Assembly: GCA_003170135.1 (NCBI GenBank)
Contig: PMZR01000048.1
Coordinates: 308 to 33,006, forward strand
Origin: Acidobacteriota bacterium
Lineage (GTDB): Bacteria > Acidobacteriota > Vicinamibacteria > Vicinamibacterales > Fen-181
Direction of reading: 5' to 3'
DNA length: 32,699 nucleotides
Part shown: positions 7,316 to 14,295 of the stretch, one piece after another
Position numbering within the stretch: position 1 is the first letter of the stretch
How the letters are laid out: each line of letters begins with the position of its first letter
Notes under the pieces: generated by a model
What the model was told of the DNA's origin: nothing
Databases searched by the model: none
Seen by the model: the letters and a program-made list of their open reading frames with translations, nothing else
Translations under genes and position numbers: made by a program

Positions 7316-8548
7316 ATGATACGCACGGCGTTCGCCCTGGCCGCAGTGGTTCTCGTTTCCGTCCTCCTTGCCGCGCAGGATCCGACCATCACCATCCGCG
7401 TCGGAACCGCGCTCGACGGCAGCGGCAACGTTCTGAAGAACACGACGCTCGTCGTCGAGGGCGGCAAGATCCAGCGACTGGATCCGTCCATTCGGCGCCC
7501 GACCTACGACCTGTCTGAGCTCACCGTTCTGCCCGGCCTGATCGACACGCACGTGCACGTGTCGTGGCACTTCGGGCCGGACGGCCGCTTCAGCCAGCGC
7601 GACAGCTCGCAGGCGCAGGCCCTGGCCTACACGGTCGAGAATGCGTACGTGACGCTCATGGCGGGCTTCACGACCGTGCAGAGCGTCGGCGCCGCGATCG
7701 ACGGCGAGGCGCGCGAGGCCTTTGGTCGCGGGCTCCTGCCCGGCCCGCGCATTCTCACGTCGCTCGGCCAGATCACCGACACGCGTCTGACTCCGGATCA
7801 GATCCGCGAGCGGATCCGCCAGCTGAAGAAGGACGGCGCCGATCTGATCAAGATCTTCGCGTCGGGCAGCATCCGCGACGGCGGACGCCAGACGCTCAAC
7901 GACGATCAGATCCAGGCGGCGTGCGGCGAGGCCACCGCCGTGGGGTTGCGGTCGCTCGTGCACGCGTACGGGCCGGACACGATCATGACCTGCGTCCGCG
8001 CCGGCTGCACGGCGATCGAGCACGGCACGTTCGTCAGCGACGAGGGGCTGCGGCTCATGGCCGAGCGCGGCACCTATTTCGATCCGAACATCGGCCTGGT
8101 GGCACAGAACTATCTCGAGAACCGGCCGAAGTACCAGGGCATCGGCAACTACAACGACGAAGGTTTCGCGGCCATGGAGAAAGCGATCCCGCTGAACCTC
8201 GCGCTGTTCAAACGCGCGCTGGCGGTCAAGGGATTGAAGATCGTGTTCGGCACGGACGCGGTGGCGGGCGCGCACGGGCGCAACGCCGAGGAGTTGATTT
8301 ACCGCGTGCAGAAAGGCGGCCAGGACCCGATGGCCGCCATCGTCTCGATCACCTCGCTGGCTGCCCAGTCATTGAAACTGCAGGATCAGATCGGCACGCT
8401 TGCGCCCGGGCTGCAGGCGGACCTCATCGCGGTGGACGGCGATCCCATCAAGGACATCACCGCCGTTCGCCGCGTGCAGTTCGTCATGAAGGGCGGACGC
8501 GTCGTGAAGAATGCGCCGCGCGCGCAGGCACCGACCCGCGATCGATAG
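7316..8548 (+). CDS. Secreted metal-dependent amidohydrolase (imidazolonepropionase/prolidase-like)
   Basis: This 410-residue protein of the amidohydrolase superfamily begins with an N-terminal signal peptide (MIRTAFALAAVVLVSVLLAA), so it acts in the periplasm or outside. Metal-binding features include His79 and His81 in DTHVHVSWH, the Lys of DLIKIFASGS, His of LVHAYG, His of IEHGTF and Asp of VFGTDAVAG. The C-terminal beta-sandwich segment typical of the family (GTLAPGLQADLIAVDGDPIKD) is complete. Relatives cleave cyclic amides, Xaa-Pro/Xaa-Arg dipeptides or N-acyl amino acids, and the substrate cannot be chosen from sequence. It is divergent from the exoribonuclease, with a short or absent leader. 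Confidence 0.88.
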   Translation: MIRTAFALAAVVLVSVLLAAQDPTITIRVGTALDGSGNVLKNTTLVVEGGKIQRLDPSIRRPTYDLSELTVLPGLIDTHVHVSWHFGPDGRFSQRDSSQAQALAYTVENAYVTLMAGFTTVQSVGAAIDGEAREAFGRGLLPGPRILTSLGQITDTRLTPDQIRERIRQLKKDGADLIKIFASGSIRDGGRQTLNDDQIQAACGEATAVGLRSLVHAYGPDTIMTCVRAGCTAIEHGTFVSDEGLRLMAERGTYFDPNIGLVAQNYLENRPKYQGIGNYNDEGFAAMEKAIPLNLALFKRALAVKGLKIVFGTDAVAGAHGRNAEELIYRVQKGGQDPMAAIVSITSLAAQSLKLQDQIGTLAPGLQADLIAVDGDPIKDITAVRRVQFVMKGGRVVKNAPRAQAPTRDR

Positions 8549-8849
8549 ACGGACGAGGTTGGCGTCGGAGATGCTGATGAGGCAACGGGCGCGCCCGTCC
8601 CAACGCGCCGCGTCCGTCCGCCCGATTCTGATGCAATCGCGAACGTCGCACCCGCATCCCTCCCTCTCCGTCGCCGGTTTCCTCTTTTATTCCACAGCTT
8701 TTCCTGCGGAACGCGCACGAAACGGCGACGACCGTGTGAAATCCTCGTAATCGCCTGCGCCGCCGGATCGGGCCATGCGGCACATCTCTTGATCTCTGAC
8801 GTATCGGCTTTCGCCGTGGGGGCGGGTTCGAGAGCGTCTGGAGATTGTG
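8549..8849. other. Noncoding 300-bp spacer with nested palindromes
   Basis: No gene is seen here. GACGGACG (8548-8555) and CGTCCGTC (8611-8618) enclose GTTGG/CCAAC arms and a perfect 14-base palindrome ACGGGCGCGCCCGT (8585-8598). The set could fold as a three-tier stem after the amidohydrolase stop and serve as a terminator. Further on, TTCCACAG-N6-CTGCGGAA (8690-8711) is an imperfect dyad (one mismatch pair) in a locally A/T-rich stretch, an operator-like site before the next gene. Confidence 0.4.
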
Positions 8850-9419
8850 ATGTCCGTCGTGTGCTCCCTCGTCTCGCTGCGTCTCCTCTCCGCGCTGCTC
8901 ACCGCGCCCCTCGCGCTGGTCTTTGCTCCTCCGGCCGCCGCATCTCAGACGGCGGCCGAGGCGCACCGCGACATCACCAGTGGACCGGCGCAGGTCGTGC
9001 CGGCCGAGATCGCGCCGGATGGGCAGCCGCGCGTCCCCAAACTGTTCGCTCCCGCGGCGACGAACGGTGCCCACCCGGCGCCCAGCGGCCTGCCGGCGCG
9101 CGTCCCGTCTGCGCGGGTCGCGCGAGGGCTGATTCCGCTGTTCGTCTCCTACGCCGCGCTACAGGCCCTCGACGTGCGTTCCACGCTCACGGTGATTGCG
9201 CGTGGCGGGGCGGAAGGGAACGCGCTCGTGGCGCCGTTCGTGAACCGGCCGGCGGCGGTCATCGCGCTCAAGGCCGCCGTCACAACCGCCTTGCTCTTCT
9301 CGGCCGCACGGCTGTCGCGGCATAACCGCCTGGCTGCCTACGGCCTGATGTTCGCGCTCGACTCGGCCTACGCGATGATCGTCGCGCACAACGACGGCGT
9401 GGCGAGCCGGCTTCGGTAG
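8850..9419 (+). CDS. Small membrane protein, DUF5658-like
   Basis: The protein is about 189 residues. It has an N-terminal signal/anchor (LRLLSALLTAPLALVF), then an Ala/Pro-rich linker to about residue 85. The C-terminal part holds three predicted membrane helices (GLIPLFVSYAALQALDV, AAVIALKAAVTTALLF, LAAYGLMFALDSAYAMIV). The order ALQALDxRST, GxEGNALVxPFV, KAAVT matches the short DUF5658-type family of unknown function. The ATG at 8850 is preferred over GTG 8847 because GGAG lies 6 bases before it. Confidence 0.65.
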   Translation: MSVVCSLVSLRLLSALLTAPLALVFAPPAAASQTAAEAHRDITSGPAQVVPAEIAPDGQPRVPKLFAPAATNGAHPAPSGLPARVPSARVARGLIPLFVSYAALQALDVRSTLTVIARGGAEGNALVAPFVNRPAAVIALKAAVTTALLFSAARLSRHNRLAAYGLMFALDSAYAMIVAHNDGVASRLR

Positions 9420-9445
9420 GTGACCGCCGGGGGCCGCGAAGCCGG

Positions 9446-9451
9446 TATAAT
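9446..9451 (+). promoter_or_regulatory. TATAAT -10 box immediately before the hybrid kinase gene
   Basis: A perfect TATAAT ends 8 bases before the GTG start at 9460. A transcript starting at the usual distance would have a leader of zero to two bases. No -35 match and no Shine-Dalgarno sequence are seen. The same spacing is found before the amidohydrolase gene. Confidence 0.4.
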
Positions 9452-9459
9452 GCCTACCC

Positions 9460-11016
9460 GTGCCTGCCGCGCCTCGAGGTCCAGAACTCACTCCGTCGGG
9501 CGAACCGCGCGCCCAGGCGTTCGCACGGCTCTTCGAAGCCGTCCACGAAGGCGTTTACATCGGGACGTTGTCGGCCGATCACGACGCGACGCTGGCCGCC
9601 AACCCGCACCTGAAGCTCATCTTCGGGCATCCGCCGGAAACGCCCGAGCAGGACATCCGGCCGTTCGACGTCGCCCGTTTCCCGGACCCGGCGGCGCGTC
9701 CGGCGTTCCTCGATCGCCTGCGTCGCAACGGCGCCGTGACCGATTACCTGCTCCGCCTGCGCCGCGCCGACAACTCGGCGGTATGGGTGGAGGTCACCGC
9801 GCGCGCCGACGCATCGGCGCCCGACGAGGTCCTGCGCGTCGAAGCGCTCATCCGCGATGTCAGCGACCGGAAGCGCCTCGAGGACCAGACGCGCGACCTC
9901 TACCATCAACTGCTGCAGGCCGAGAAGATGGCCGCGCTCGGCCAAACGATCTCGGGCGTGGCGCACGAGCTGAACAACCCGCTTGCGACCATCCTCACCT
10001 GGGCCGAGCGCTTGTCGCAGCGCCCGGCCGACGAGAACCTGCGCCGCGGCCTGAACGCGATCCTCAGCGAATCCGAGCGCGCGGCCAAGATCGTCCGCAA
10101 CCTGCTCACCTTCGCCCGCAAGCGCCACACGACCAGGACGATGGTCGACATCAACCAGGTCGTGCGCGAAACGCTCGCGCTGCGGTCCTACGAACAACGC
10201 GTCACCAACGTGTCGGTCATCGACGCGCTGGCGGCCGGGCTGCCGCAGATCTTTGCCGACGCGCACCAACTCCAGCAGGTCCTGCTGAACCTCGTCATCA
10301 ACGCCGAGCAGGCCATGCTGTCGGCCAACGGTCGCGGCGCCCTCGTCGTGCGCACCTGGCACGACGCCGAGCGAGATGTCGTGCGGCTCGAGGTGAACGA
10401 CGACGGTCCCGGCGTGCCGGAGGAGGTGCGCGCGAAGATCTTCGATCCCTTCTTCACGACCAAGGAAGTGGGCAAGGGCACCGGCCTGGGCCTCACCGTC
10501 GCGTACGCGATCGTGCAGGAGCACGGCGGCCGCATCTGGATGGAATCGCCGCCCGGCTCCGGCGCGTCGTTCTTCGTCGAACTGCCGACGAGCGATGCCG
10601 TGATGCGGCCCGCGCCAACCCCGCCCGCGCCGGTCCACGAAGGAACGCACCCGGGTGCGAGCGTGCTGGTGGTGGAAGACGAACCGGCGCTGGCGGCGGC
10701 GGTCGCCGAAGGGCTGACCGATGCGGGGTTCCAGGTGGATCGGGCGGGCGACGGCGAGGAAGCCCTCGCCCGCGTGCAGGACCGCGATTACGACCTGATC
10801 GTGTGCGACCTGAAGATGCCGCGCGTTGACGGCATGCAGTTCTACCGCGCCATCGCGACGACGCGTTCCGTGCTGGCGACGCGGGTGATCTTCGTCACCG
10901 GCGACGTGGCCGGCACGGACGCGGAACACTTCCTCGAGGAAACCGGCTGCCGCTGGCTCGCAAAGCCGTTCCGGCTCAGCGACTTGTTGCGCGTCGCGCG
11001 CGAAGTGATCGCGTAG
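9460..11016 (+). CDS. Hybrid sensor: PAS - NtrB-like histidine kinase - receiver
   Basis: This 518-residue cytoplasmic sensor has no membrane segment. Residues about 20-140 form a PAS domain ending in the usual DVSDRKRLE linker. The DHp H-box GVAHELNNPLA has His169. The ATPase domain shows an N box (HQLQQVLLNLVINAEQAM), the G1 box NDDGPGVP, FDPFFTTK and the G2 box GTGLGL. After a Pro-rich linker (about 382-398) a receiver domain follows, with VVEDE, phospho-acceptor Asp450 in VCDLKMP and a conserved Lys in AKPF. The kinase resembles NtrB, and an NtrC-type regulator lies 1.9 kb downstream, a likely partner. Its 3' end overlaps the convergent sigma-factor gene by 175 bases. Confidence 0.9.
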   Translation: MPAAPRGPELTPSGEPRAQAFARLFEAVHEGVYIGTLSADHDATLAANPHLKLIFGHPPETPEQDIRPFDVARFPDPAARPAFLDRLRRNGAVTDYLLRLRRADNSAVWVEVTARADASAPDEVLRVEALIRDVSDRKRLEDQTRDLYHQLLQAEKMAALGQTISGVAHELNNPLATILTWAERLSQRPADENLRRGLNAILSESERAAKIVRNLLTFARKRHTTRTMVDINQVVRETLALRSYEQRVTNVSVIDALAAGLPQIFADAHQLQQVLLNLVINAEQAMLSANGRGALVVRTWHDAERDVVRLEVNDDGPGVPEEVRAKIFDPFFTTKEVGKGTGLGLTVAYAIVQEHGGRIWMESPPGSGASFFVELPTSDAVMRPAPTPPAPVHEGTHPGASVLVVEDEPALAAAVAEGLTDAGFQVDRAGDGEEALARVQDRDYDLIVCDLKMPRVDGMQFYRAIATTRSVLATRVIFVTGDVAGTDAEHFLEETGCRWLAKPFRLSDLLRVAREVIA

Positions 11017-11882
11017 GGCAGCACGCGCCCCGGCGTGTCGCTCATCGTTGCCGCGTTCCCCAGATCCGCCTTCACCATCTTCGGCTTCGCCTCGAAGGCC
11101 ACGAGCGTGCTGCGCAGCAGGCCGGCCAGGGCCATCGCGGGCGCCGGTTTCTGCTCGCGCGCAGACGCGTCGGCCGGCATCTCGCAGGCGAGCGCCTGGC
11201 GCAACCGCTGGATCGCACGGGCGTGCAACTGCGACACGCGTGATTCGTTCACGCCCAGCTCCGCGCCGATCTGCTTCATCGTCACGTCGCCGAAGTAATA
11301 GAGGCTGATCAGGCGGCGCTCGCGCTTGGGCAGCGACACGATCGCGCGGCGCACGCGGTCGCTCGTCTCGGACCTCGCGTAAGCGGCGTCGGGTGCCTCG
11401 GGCTCGGACGGCACCAGGACGGCGGGCAGCGTGGCCTCCGACACGTGATCGCCGGCGGAGATCGGCGACGTCGACTCGATCGTGTTGATGCGGACAATCG
11501 TCCGTCCCAGCCGTTTCTCGTCCGACCCGACGCGCGCGGCCAGGTCGGCGAGCGAGGGCTCGTACCCCAGCTCGAGCCGGAGCGCTTCGCGCGCCGCTTC
11601 GAGTTCGCGCCTGGCCCGGCGCACCCCGCGGGGCCACGCCTCCCGGCGAAGCGCGTCGATCATCGCCCCGCGCACCCGCCGCTCCGCGAAGGTCTCGAAC
11701 TTGATACCGCGGTCCTCGTCGAACCGGTTGGCGGCGTCCATCAGGCCCAGCACACCGTCCTGCACCAGGTCACCAATGTCGATCGAGTGTGGCATCGACG
11801 CCGCCAGGCGGCGGGCCAGGGCCTCGACAAATGGCAGACCGGCAACGACGCGCTGGCTATCGGCAGGAAGCAGTTGCGCCAT
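10842..11882 (-). CDS. FliA/WhiG-type alternative sigma factor (sigma-28 family) with C-terminal extension
   Basis: The sigma-70-family protein directs RNA polymerase to a special promoter class. Region 2 (about 31-90) has DLVQDGVLGLMDAANRF, FETFAERRVRGAMIDALR and PRGVRR, which closely fit FliA/WhiG. Region 3 (about 102-135) and region 4 (about 180-231, with the helix-turn-helix VTMKQIGAELGVNESRVSQLH) follow. The family normally ends near 240 residues; this frame continues to 346. Its last 58 codons run antisense to the receiver domain of the hybrid kinase gene. The ATG is supported by AGGAG 6 bases upstream. A sigma-54 core promoter lies about 60 bases before the start. No flagellar genes are nearby, so a non-motility role is likely. 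Confidence 0.88.
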   Translation of the reverse strand: MAQLLPADSQRVVAGLPFVEALARRLAASMPHSIDIGDLVQDGVLGLMDAANRFDEDRGIKFETFAERRVRGAMIDALRREAWPRGVRRARRELEAAREALRLELGYEPSLADLAARVGSDEKRLGRTIVRINTIESTSPISAGDHVSEATLPAVLVPSEPEAPDAAYARSETSDRVRRAIVSLPKRERRLISLYYFGDVTMKQIGAELGVNESRVSQLHARAIQRLRQALACEMPADASAREQKPAPAMALAGLLRSTLVAFEAKPKMVKADLGNAATMSDTPGRVLPYAITSRATRNKSLSRNGFASQRQPVSSRKCSASVPATSPVTKITRVASTERVVAMAR

Positions 11883-11943
11883 GATGAACTCCTGAAAACG
11901 TATGAGGGCCGGTTGACGTACCGCCGTAACAGCTGACCCATAT

Positions 11944-11959
11944 CGCAACAGGGGTGCCA
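11944..11959 (-). promoter_or_regulatory. Sigma-54 (-24/-12) promoter for the FliA-type sigma gene
   Basis: On the minus strand TGGCAC (11959 to 11954), CCCTG, TTGC (11948 to 11945) gives the sigma-54 core with correct GG-N10-GC spacing; the base after TTGC is G instead of A/T. The predicted start site is near 11933, leaving a leader of about 50 bases with a good ribosome-binding site. It shares GTGGCACCC with the second sigma-54 site at 5843. Confidence 0.75.
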
Positions 11960-12075
11960 CCGCCTCAACCGTACAACCGGGCAAGGTGCGACAAAGACAA
12001 CTTCAGCACTAACCCAAGGATGGCCAGAGACTTAGCTCTTCGTTTGCTGGGAACTGACGCGCCGGAGGCGGGCAA

Positions 12076-12104
12076 ATATCGGCGCGTAACAGTCAAGAAC
12101 TTGG
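12076..12104 (-). promoter_or_regulatory. Weak FliA/WhiG-type promoter candidate before the sigma gene
   Basis: The minus strand reads CCAAGTTC (12104 to 12097), 13 bases, then GCCGATAT (12083 to 12076). GCCGATAT is the -10 form used by Bacillus SigD; the -35 shares only the central AAGTT with TAAAGTTT. The spacing of 13 exceeds the usual 11 but equals that of the candidate at 12677. It could be an autoregulatory site. Confidence 0.3.
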
Positions 12105-12176
12105 CGGTTCACCCAAACGGCGTTGCCAAATTAATGACGCGACGACAATTTTGAGGTTGGAAAAATGGCGTACCGG

Positions 12177-12407
12177 CTATCTGGCCGCGGCCTTCTCGGT
12201 CGCCGGGGCGACCTGATCAACCATCTTGAACCGGATTTCCTTGGCCGTTCCCATCGCCTCCAGCACGCTGGTCACGACCTGGGCCGCGCGCGAGCGGCTC
12301 ATCTGGTCGGCCGACTTCGCTTCAAGCAACTCGGCGTGCGACAAAATAATGCCGAGCTGGTTGTTGAGGCGGTGAAAGAGCAGTCGAAGGTCCGCTGTCT
12401 GGTCCAT
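12177..12407 (-). CDS. Stand-alone histidine-kinase dimerisation (DHp) domain protein without ATPase
   Basis: The protein has 76 residues from the ATG at 12407, with GGGGA 9 bases upstream; an ATG at 12416 directly abuts that Shine-Dalgarno sequence and is less likely. The core LLFHRLNNQLGIILSHAELL closely resembles an H-box, with His12 in HRLNN where the kinase at 9460 has HELNN. A second amphipathic helix (SRSRAAQVVTSVLEAMGTAKEIR) completes the two-helix hairpin of a DHp domain. Nothing follows that could bind ATP. Such a unit could accept or relay phosphate, like Spo0B or Hpt proteins, or form mixed dimers with a kinase. It lies 27 bases after the BldC-like gene in the same direction. Confidence 0.75.
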   Translation of the reverse strand: MDQTADLRLLFHRLNNQLGIILSHAELLEAKSADQMSRSRAAQVVTSVLEAMGTAKEIRFKMVDQVAPATEKAAAR

Positions 12408-12434
12408 CTGGATCATTCCCCGTCGGCGCTGCCG

Positions 12435-12659
12435 CTATGAGCCGAGCGCGCTGAGACTCGAAACGACGGCGCTCGTCGGCGCGGCGTGCTCACCGGAACA
12501 GGCCGGATCTCGCCAAAGCGAATCGACGAAGATGCGGACCGATCCGCCCGCCGTCCTGAGATAGTCGAGCTTGCCACTCGCCAACCAGTTGTAAATCGTG
12601 CGGCGGCTGACGCCGACCAGCTGAGCGGCTTTCATAATCGAAACGGCTTGTCGGTCCAA
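12435..12659 (-). CDS. BldC-like / excisionase-type small helix-turn-helix DNA-binding protein
   Basis: The protein is about 74 residues from a TTG start, with GGAGG 5 bases upstream. GTG 12671 and ATG 12635 are alternatives, but the ATG would cut into the first helix. The domain is MerR-type: VSIMKAAQLVGVSRRTIYNW is the helix-turn-helix, followed by the wing LASGKLDYLRTAGGSVRIF. This matches the helix-turn-helix type 17 family, which includes phage excisionases and the developmental regulator BldC. No phage genes are nearby, so a chromosomal regulator is more likely. The Ser/Ala-rich tail is short. It is first in a two-gene unit with the DHp-only protein and divergent from the NtrC-type activator. 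Confidence 0.78.
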   Translation of the reverse strand: MDRQAVSIMKAAQLVGVSRRTIYNWLASGKLDYLRTAGGSVRIFVDSLWRDPACSGEHAAPTSAVVSSLSALGS

Positions 12660-12676
12660 ATTCCCCTCCACGGGTC

Positions 12677-12705
12677 TTATCGGCTGATCGCGCCCGCAGT
12701 CTTTA
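12677..12705 (-). promoter_or_regulatory. Candidate FliA/WhiG-type promoter for the BldC-like/DHp pair
   Basis: The minus strand reads TAAAGACT (12705 to 12698), 13 bases, then GCCGATAA (12684 to 12677). The -10 is an exact match to the sigma-28 consensus GCCGATAA and the -35 matches TAAAG of TAAAGTTT. The spacer is 13 rather than the usual 11, which is the main doubt. It ends 17 bases before the chosen TTG start. Confidence 0.45.
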
Positions 12706-12884
12706 GGCCCTTTCCGTTGACCTTGGTTCTCATCGGTGTCAAAATGCTGGCGCCTTACCGTAACTGGCTCATCCTTGAATGGTTGCGACAGGCGGCAACC
12801 ACGGTCGCCGGATTTCGCCCCCCCGGATAAGCGGTCCCCGCGAATCAAGATCGAACAGTGCCGCGCGCTCGCGGCGGAGTGTCA

Positions 12885-14285
12885 ATGGCTGAGCCGTTTC
12901 ACCTGCTGATCGTCGAAGACGAGGCGCCGCTCCGGGAGGTCATTGCCGAGCAGCTCGCCGACCGGGGGTTCCTCGTCGAACAGGCGGGCACGGGCGAGCA
13001 GGCCCTGGAACGCCTGTCCGCCTTCGCCTTCGACATCCTCATCGCCGACCTGCACCTGCCCGGCGTGGACGGCTCCACGGTCGTCGAGAGCGCGGTCGCC
13101 CTCTATCCCGACCTGATCGGCATCATCATTACGGGCTATGGCACGGTAAAGACGGCGGTCGAGGCCATCAAGCGCGGGGCCGCCGATTTCATCACCAAGC
13201 CGTTCCAGTTCGAATCGCTGATGCACGTGCTGAACACGGCGCTCGAGCAGCGACGGCTCAAGTCCGAGAACGCCTACCTGCGATCGCAGCTCGAAGAGCG
13301 ATACCGATTCGAAGGCATCATCGGGCGAAGCCGGATCATGCGCGACCTGTTTCACCTGCTCGAGACGGTCGCCGCCACCTCCAGCACCATTCTCATCACG
13401 GGCGAGACGGGTACCGGGAAGGAACTGGTCGCGCGGGCGATCCACCACAACAGCCTGCGGCGATCGCAGCGGTTCGTGGCGATCAACTGCAGCGCCATCC
13501 CCGAGACGCTGCTCGAGGCAGAGATGTTCGGCCACGTGCGCGGCGCGTTCACCGGGGCGATTGCCAATCGCCCGGGCCGGCTCGAACAGGCGAACCGTGG
13601 CACGCTCTTCCTCGACGAAGTGGGCACCATGAGCACCGCCTTGCAGATGAAGCTGCTGCGTGTGCTGCAGGAGCGCGAATTCGAGCGCGTGGGCGACACG
13701 CACATGGTGCGCGTGGACATGCGCGTGATCGCCGCGACCAATTCGGACCTGACGAAGATGGTGGCGGACGGCCGGTTTCGCGAGGATCTGTTCTACCGCC
13801 TCAACGTGATCCCGATCCACCTGCCCGCGCTGCGCGAGCGCAAGGAAGACATCCCGCTGCTCGTCCAGCATTTTCTGCAGAAGTACGCGTTGGGTGGCGG
13901 TCCGTCCGGTGCGCCGGCGTCGAAACCGCTGACGGTGTCGCAGCAGGCGATGCGCAAGCTGATGGCATACGGCTGGCCCGGCAACGTGCGCCAGCTCGAG
14001 AACGCGCTCGAGCGCGCGGTTGCCCTATCCGGCGGACGAAGCCAGATCGAACTCTCCGATCTGCCGCCCGAGATCCAGAAGGCCGACGAGCCGTCCGTCG
14101 CGCAGGATCTGGCGTTGCCCACCGGCGGCATCGATTTTTCAGAATTCATCCGGAAGATCGAGCGGGATCTGATCAGCCAGTCGCTGGCGCGCACCGGCGG
14201 CAACAAGGTCCAGGCGGCGCGCCTGCTCAATCTCAAGCGCACCACCCTGGTGGAGAAGCTCAAGCGCTTCAAAGAAGAAAGCTGA
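12885..14285 (+). CDS. NtrC-type sigma-54-dependent response regulator
   Basis: This 466-residue activator has the full NtrC architecture. The receiver domain (about 5-115) has Asp55 in IADLHLP and Lys in ITKPF. The AAA+ domain (about 143-375) has Walker A GETGTGKE (173-180), the sigma-54-contact loop GAFTGA (220-225), Walker B TLFLDE and the arginine-finger region FREDLFYRLNVIPI. A Fis-type helix-turn-helix closes the protein (about 425-466, GGNKVQAARLLNLKRTTLVEKL). It remodels sigma-54 RNA polymerase at -24/-12 promoters. The two such promoters in this window are natural candidate targets. The ATG at 12885 is chosen because GGAG lies 5 bases upstream. It ends 10 bases before a convergent gene. 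Confidence 0.93.
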   Translation: MAEPFHLLIVEDEAPLREVIAEQLADRGFLVEQAGTGEQALERLSAFAFDILIADLHLPGVDGSTVVESAVALYPDLIGIIITGYGTVKTAVEAIKRGAADFITKPFQFESLMHVLNTALEQRRLKSENAYLRSQLEERYRFEGIIGRSRIMRDLFHLLETVAATSSTILITGETGTGKELVARAIHHNSLRRSQRFVAINCSAIPETLLEAEMFGHVRGAFTGAIANRPGRLEQANRGTLFLDEVGTMSTALQMKLLRVLQEREFERVGDTHMVRVDMRVIAATNSDLTKMVADGRFREDLFYRLNVIPIHLPALRERKEDIPLLVQHFLQKYALGGGPSGAPASKPLTVSQQAMRKLMAYGWPGNVRQLENALERAVALSGGRSQIELSDLPPEIQKADEPSVAQDLALPTGGIDFSEFIRKIERDLISQSLARTGGNKVQAARLLNLKRTTLVEKLKRFKEES

Positions 14286-14295
14286 CGCGCGCTCC

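Larger units (their letters stand above)
11883..12176. other. 294-bp regulatory spacer upstream of the sigma-factor gene
   Basis: No gene is supported here. The stretch is less GC-rich than its surroundings. It holds the sigma-54 promoter (11944-11959) and a FliA-type GCCGATAT box (12076-12083), both pointing toward the sigma-factor gene. TTGTCGCAC lies on the minus strand about 25-30 bases upstream of the sigma-54 -24 element. A similar TTGTCGCGCAC precedes the other sigma-54 promoter, a possible activator-site hint only. Confidence 0.5.

Noticed and set aside
8560..8575. Sigma-54-like TGGCGTC-N4-ATGCT
   Set aside because: The -12 box has a mismatch, it overlaps the terminator-like stem of the previous gene and the next gene starts 275 bases later.
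8572..8580. CTGATGA core suggestive of a hammerhead ribozyme
   Set aside because: The required GAAA after stem II and a cleavage-site stem are absent; only the common heptamer matches.
8823..8849. GGGTTCGAGAGC resembling a tRNA T-arm
   Set aside because: No acceptor, D or anticodon stems can be drawn around it; no tRNA gene was recognised anywhere in the window.
12435..12659. Prophage excisionase
   Set aside because: The HTH type is shared with excisionases, but there is no integrase, att-like duplication or phage gene; neighbours are two-component and sigma genes, favouring a BldC-like role.
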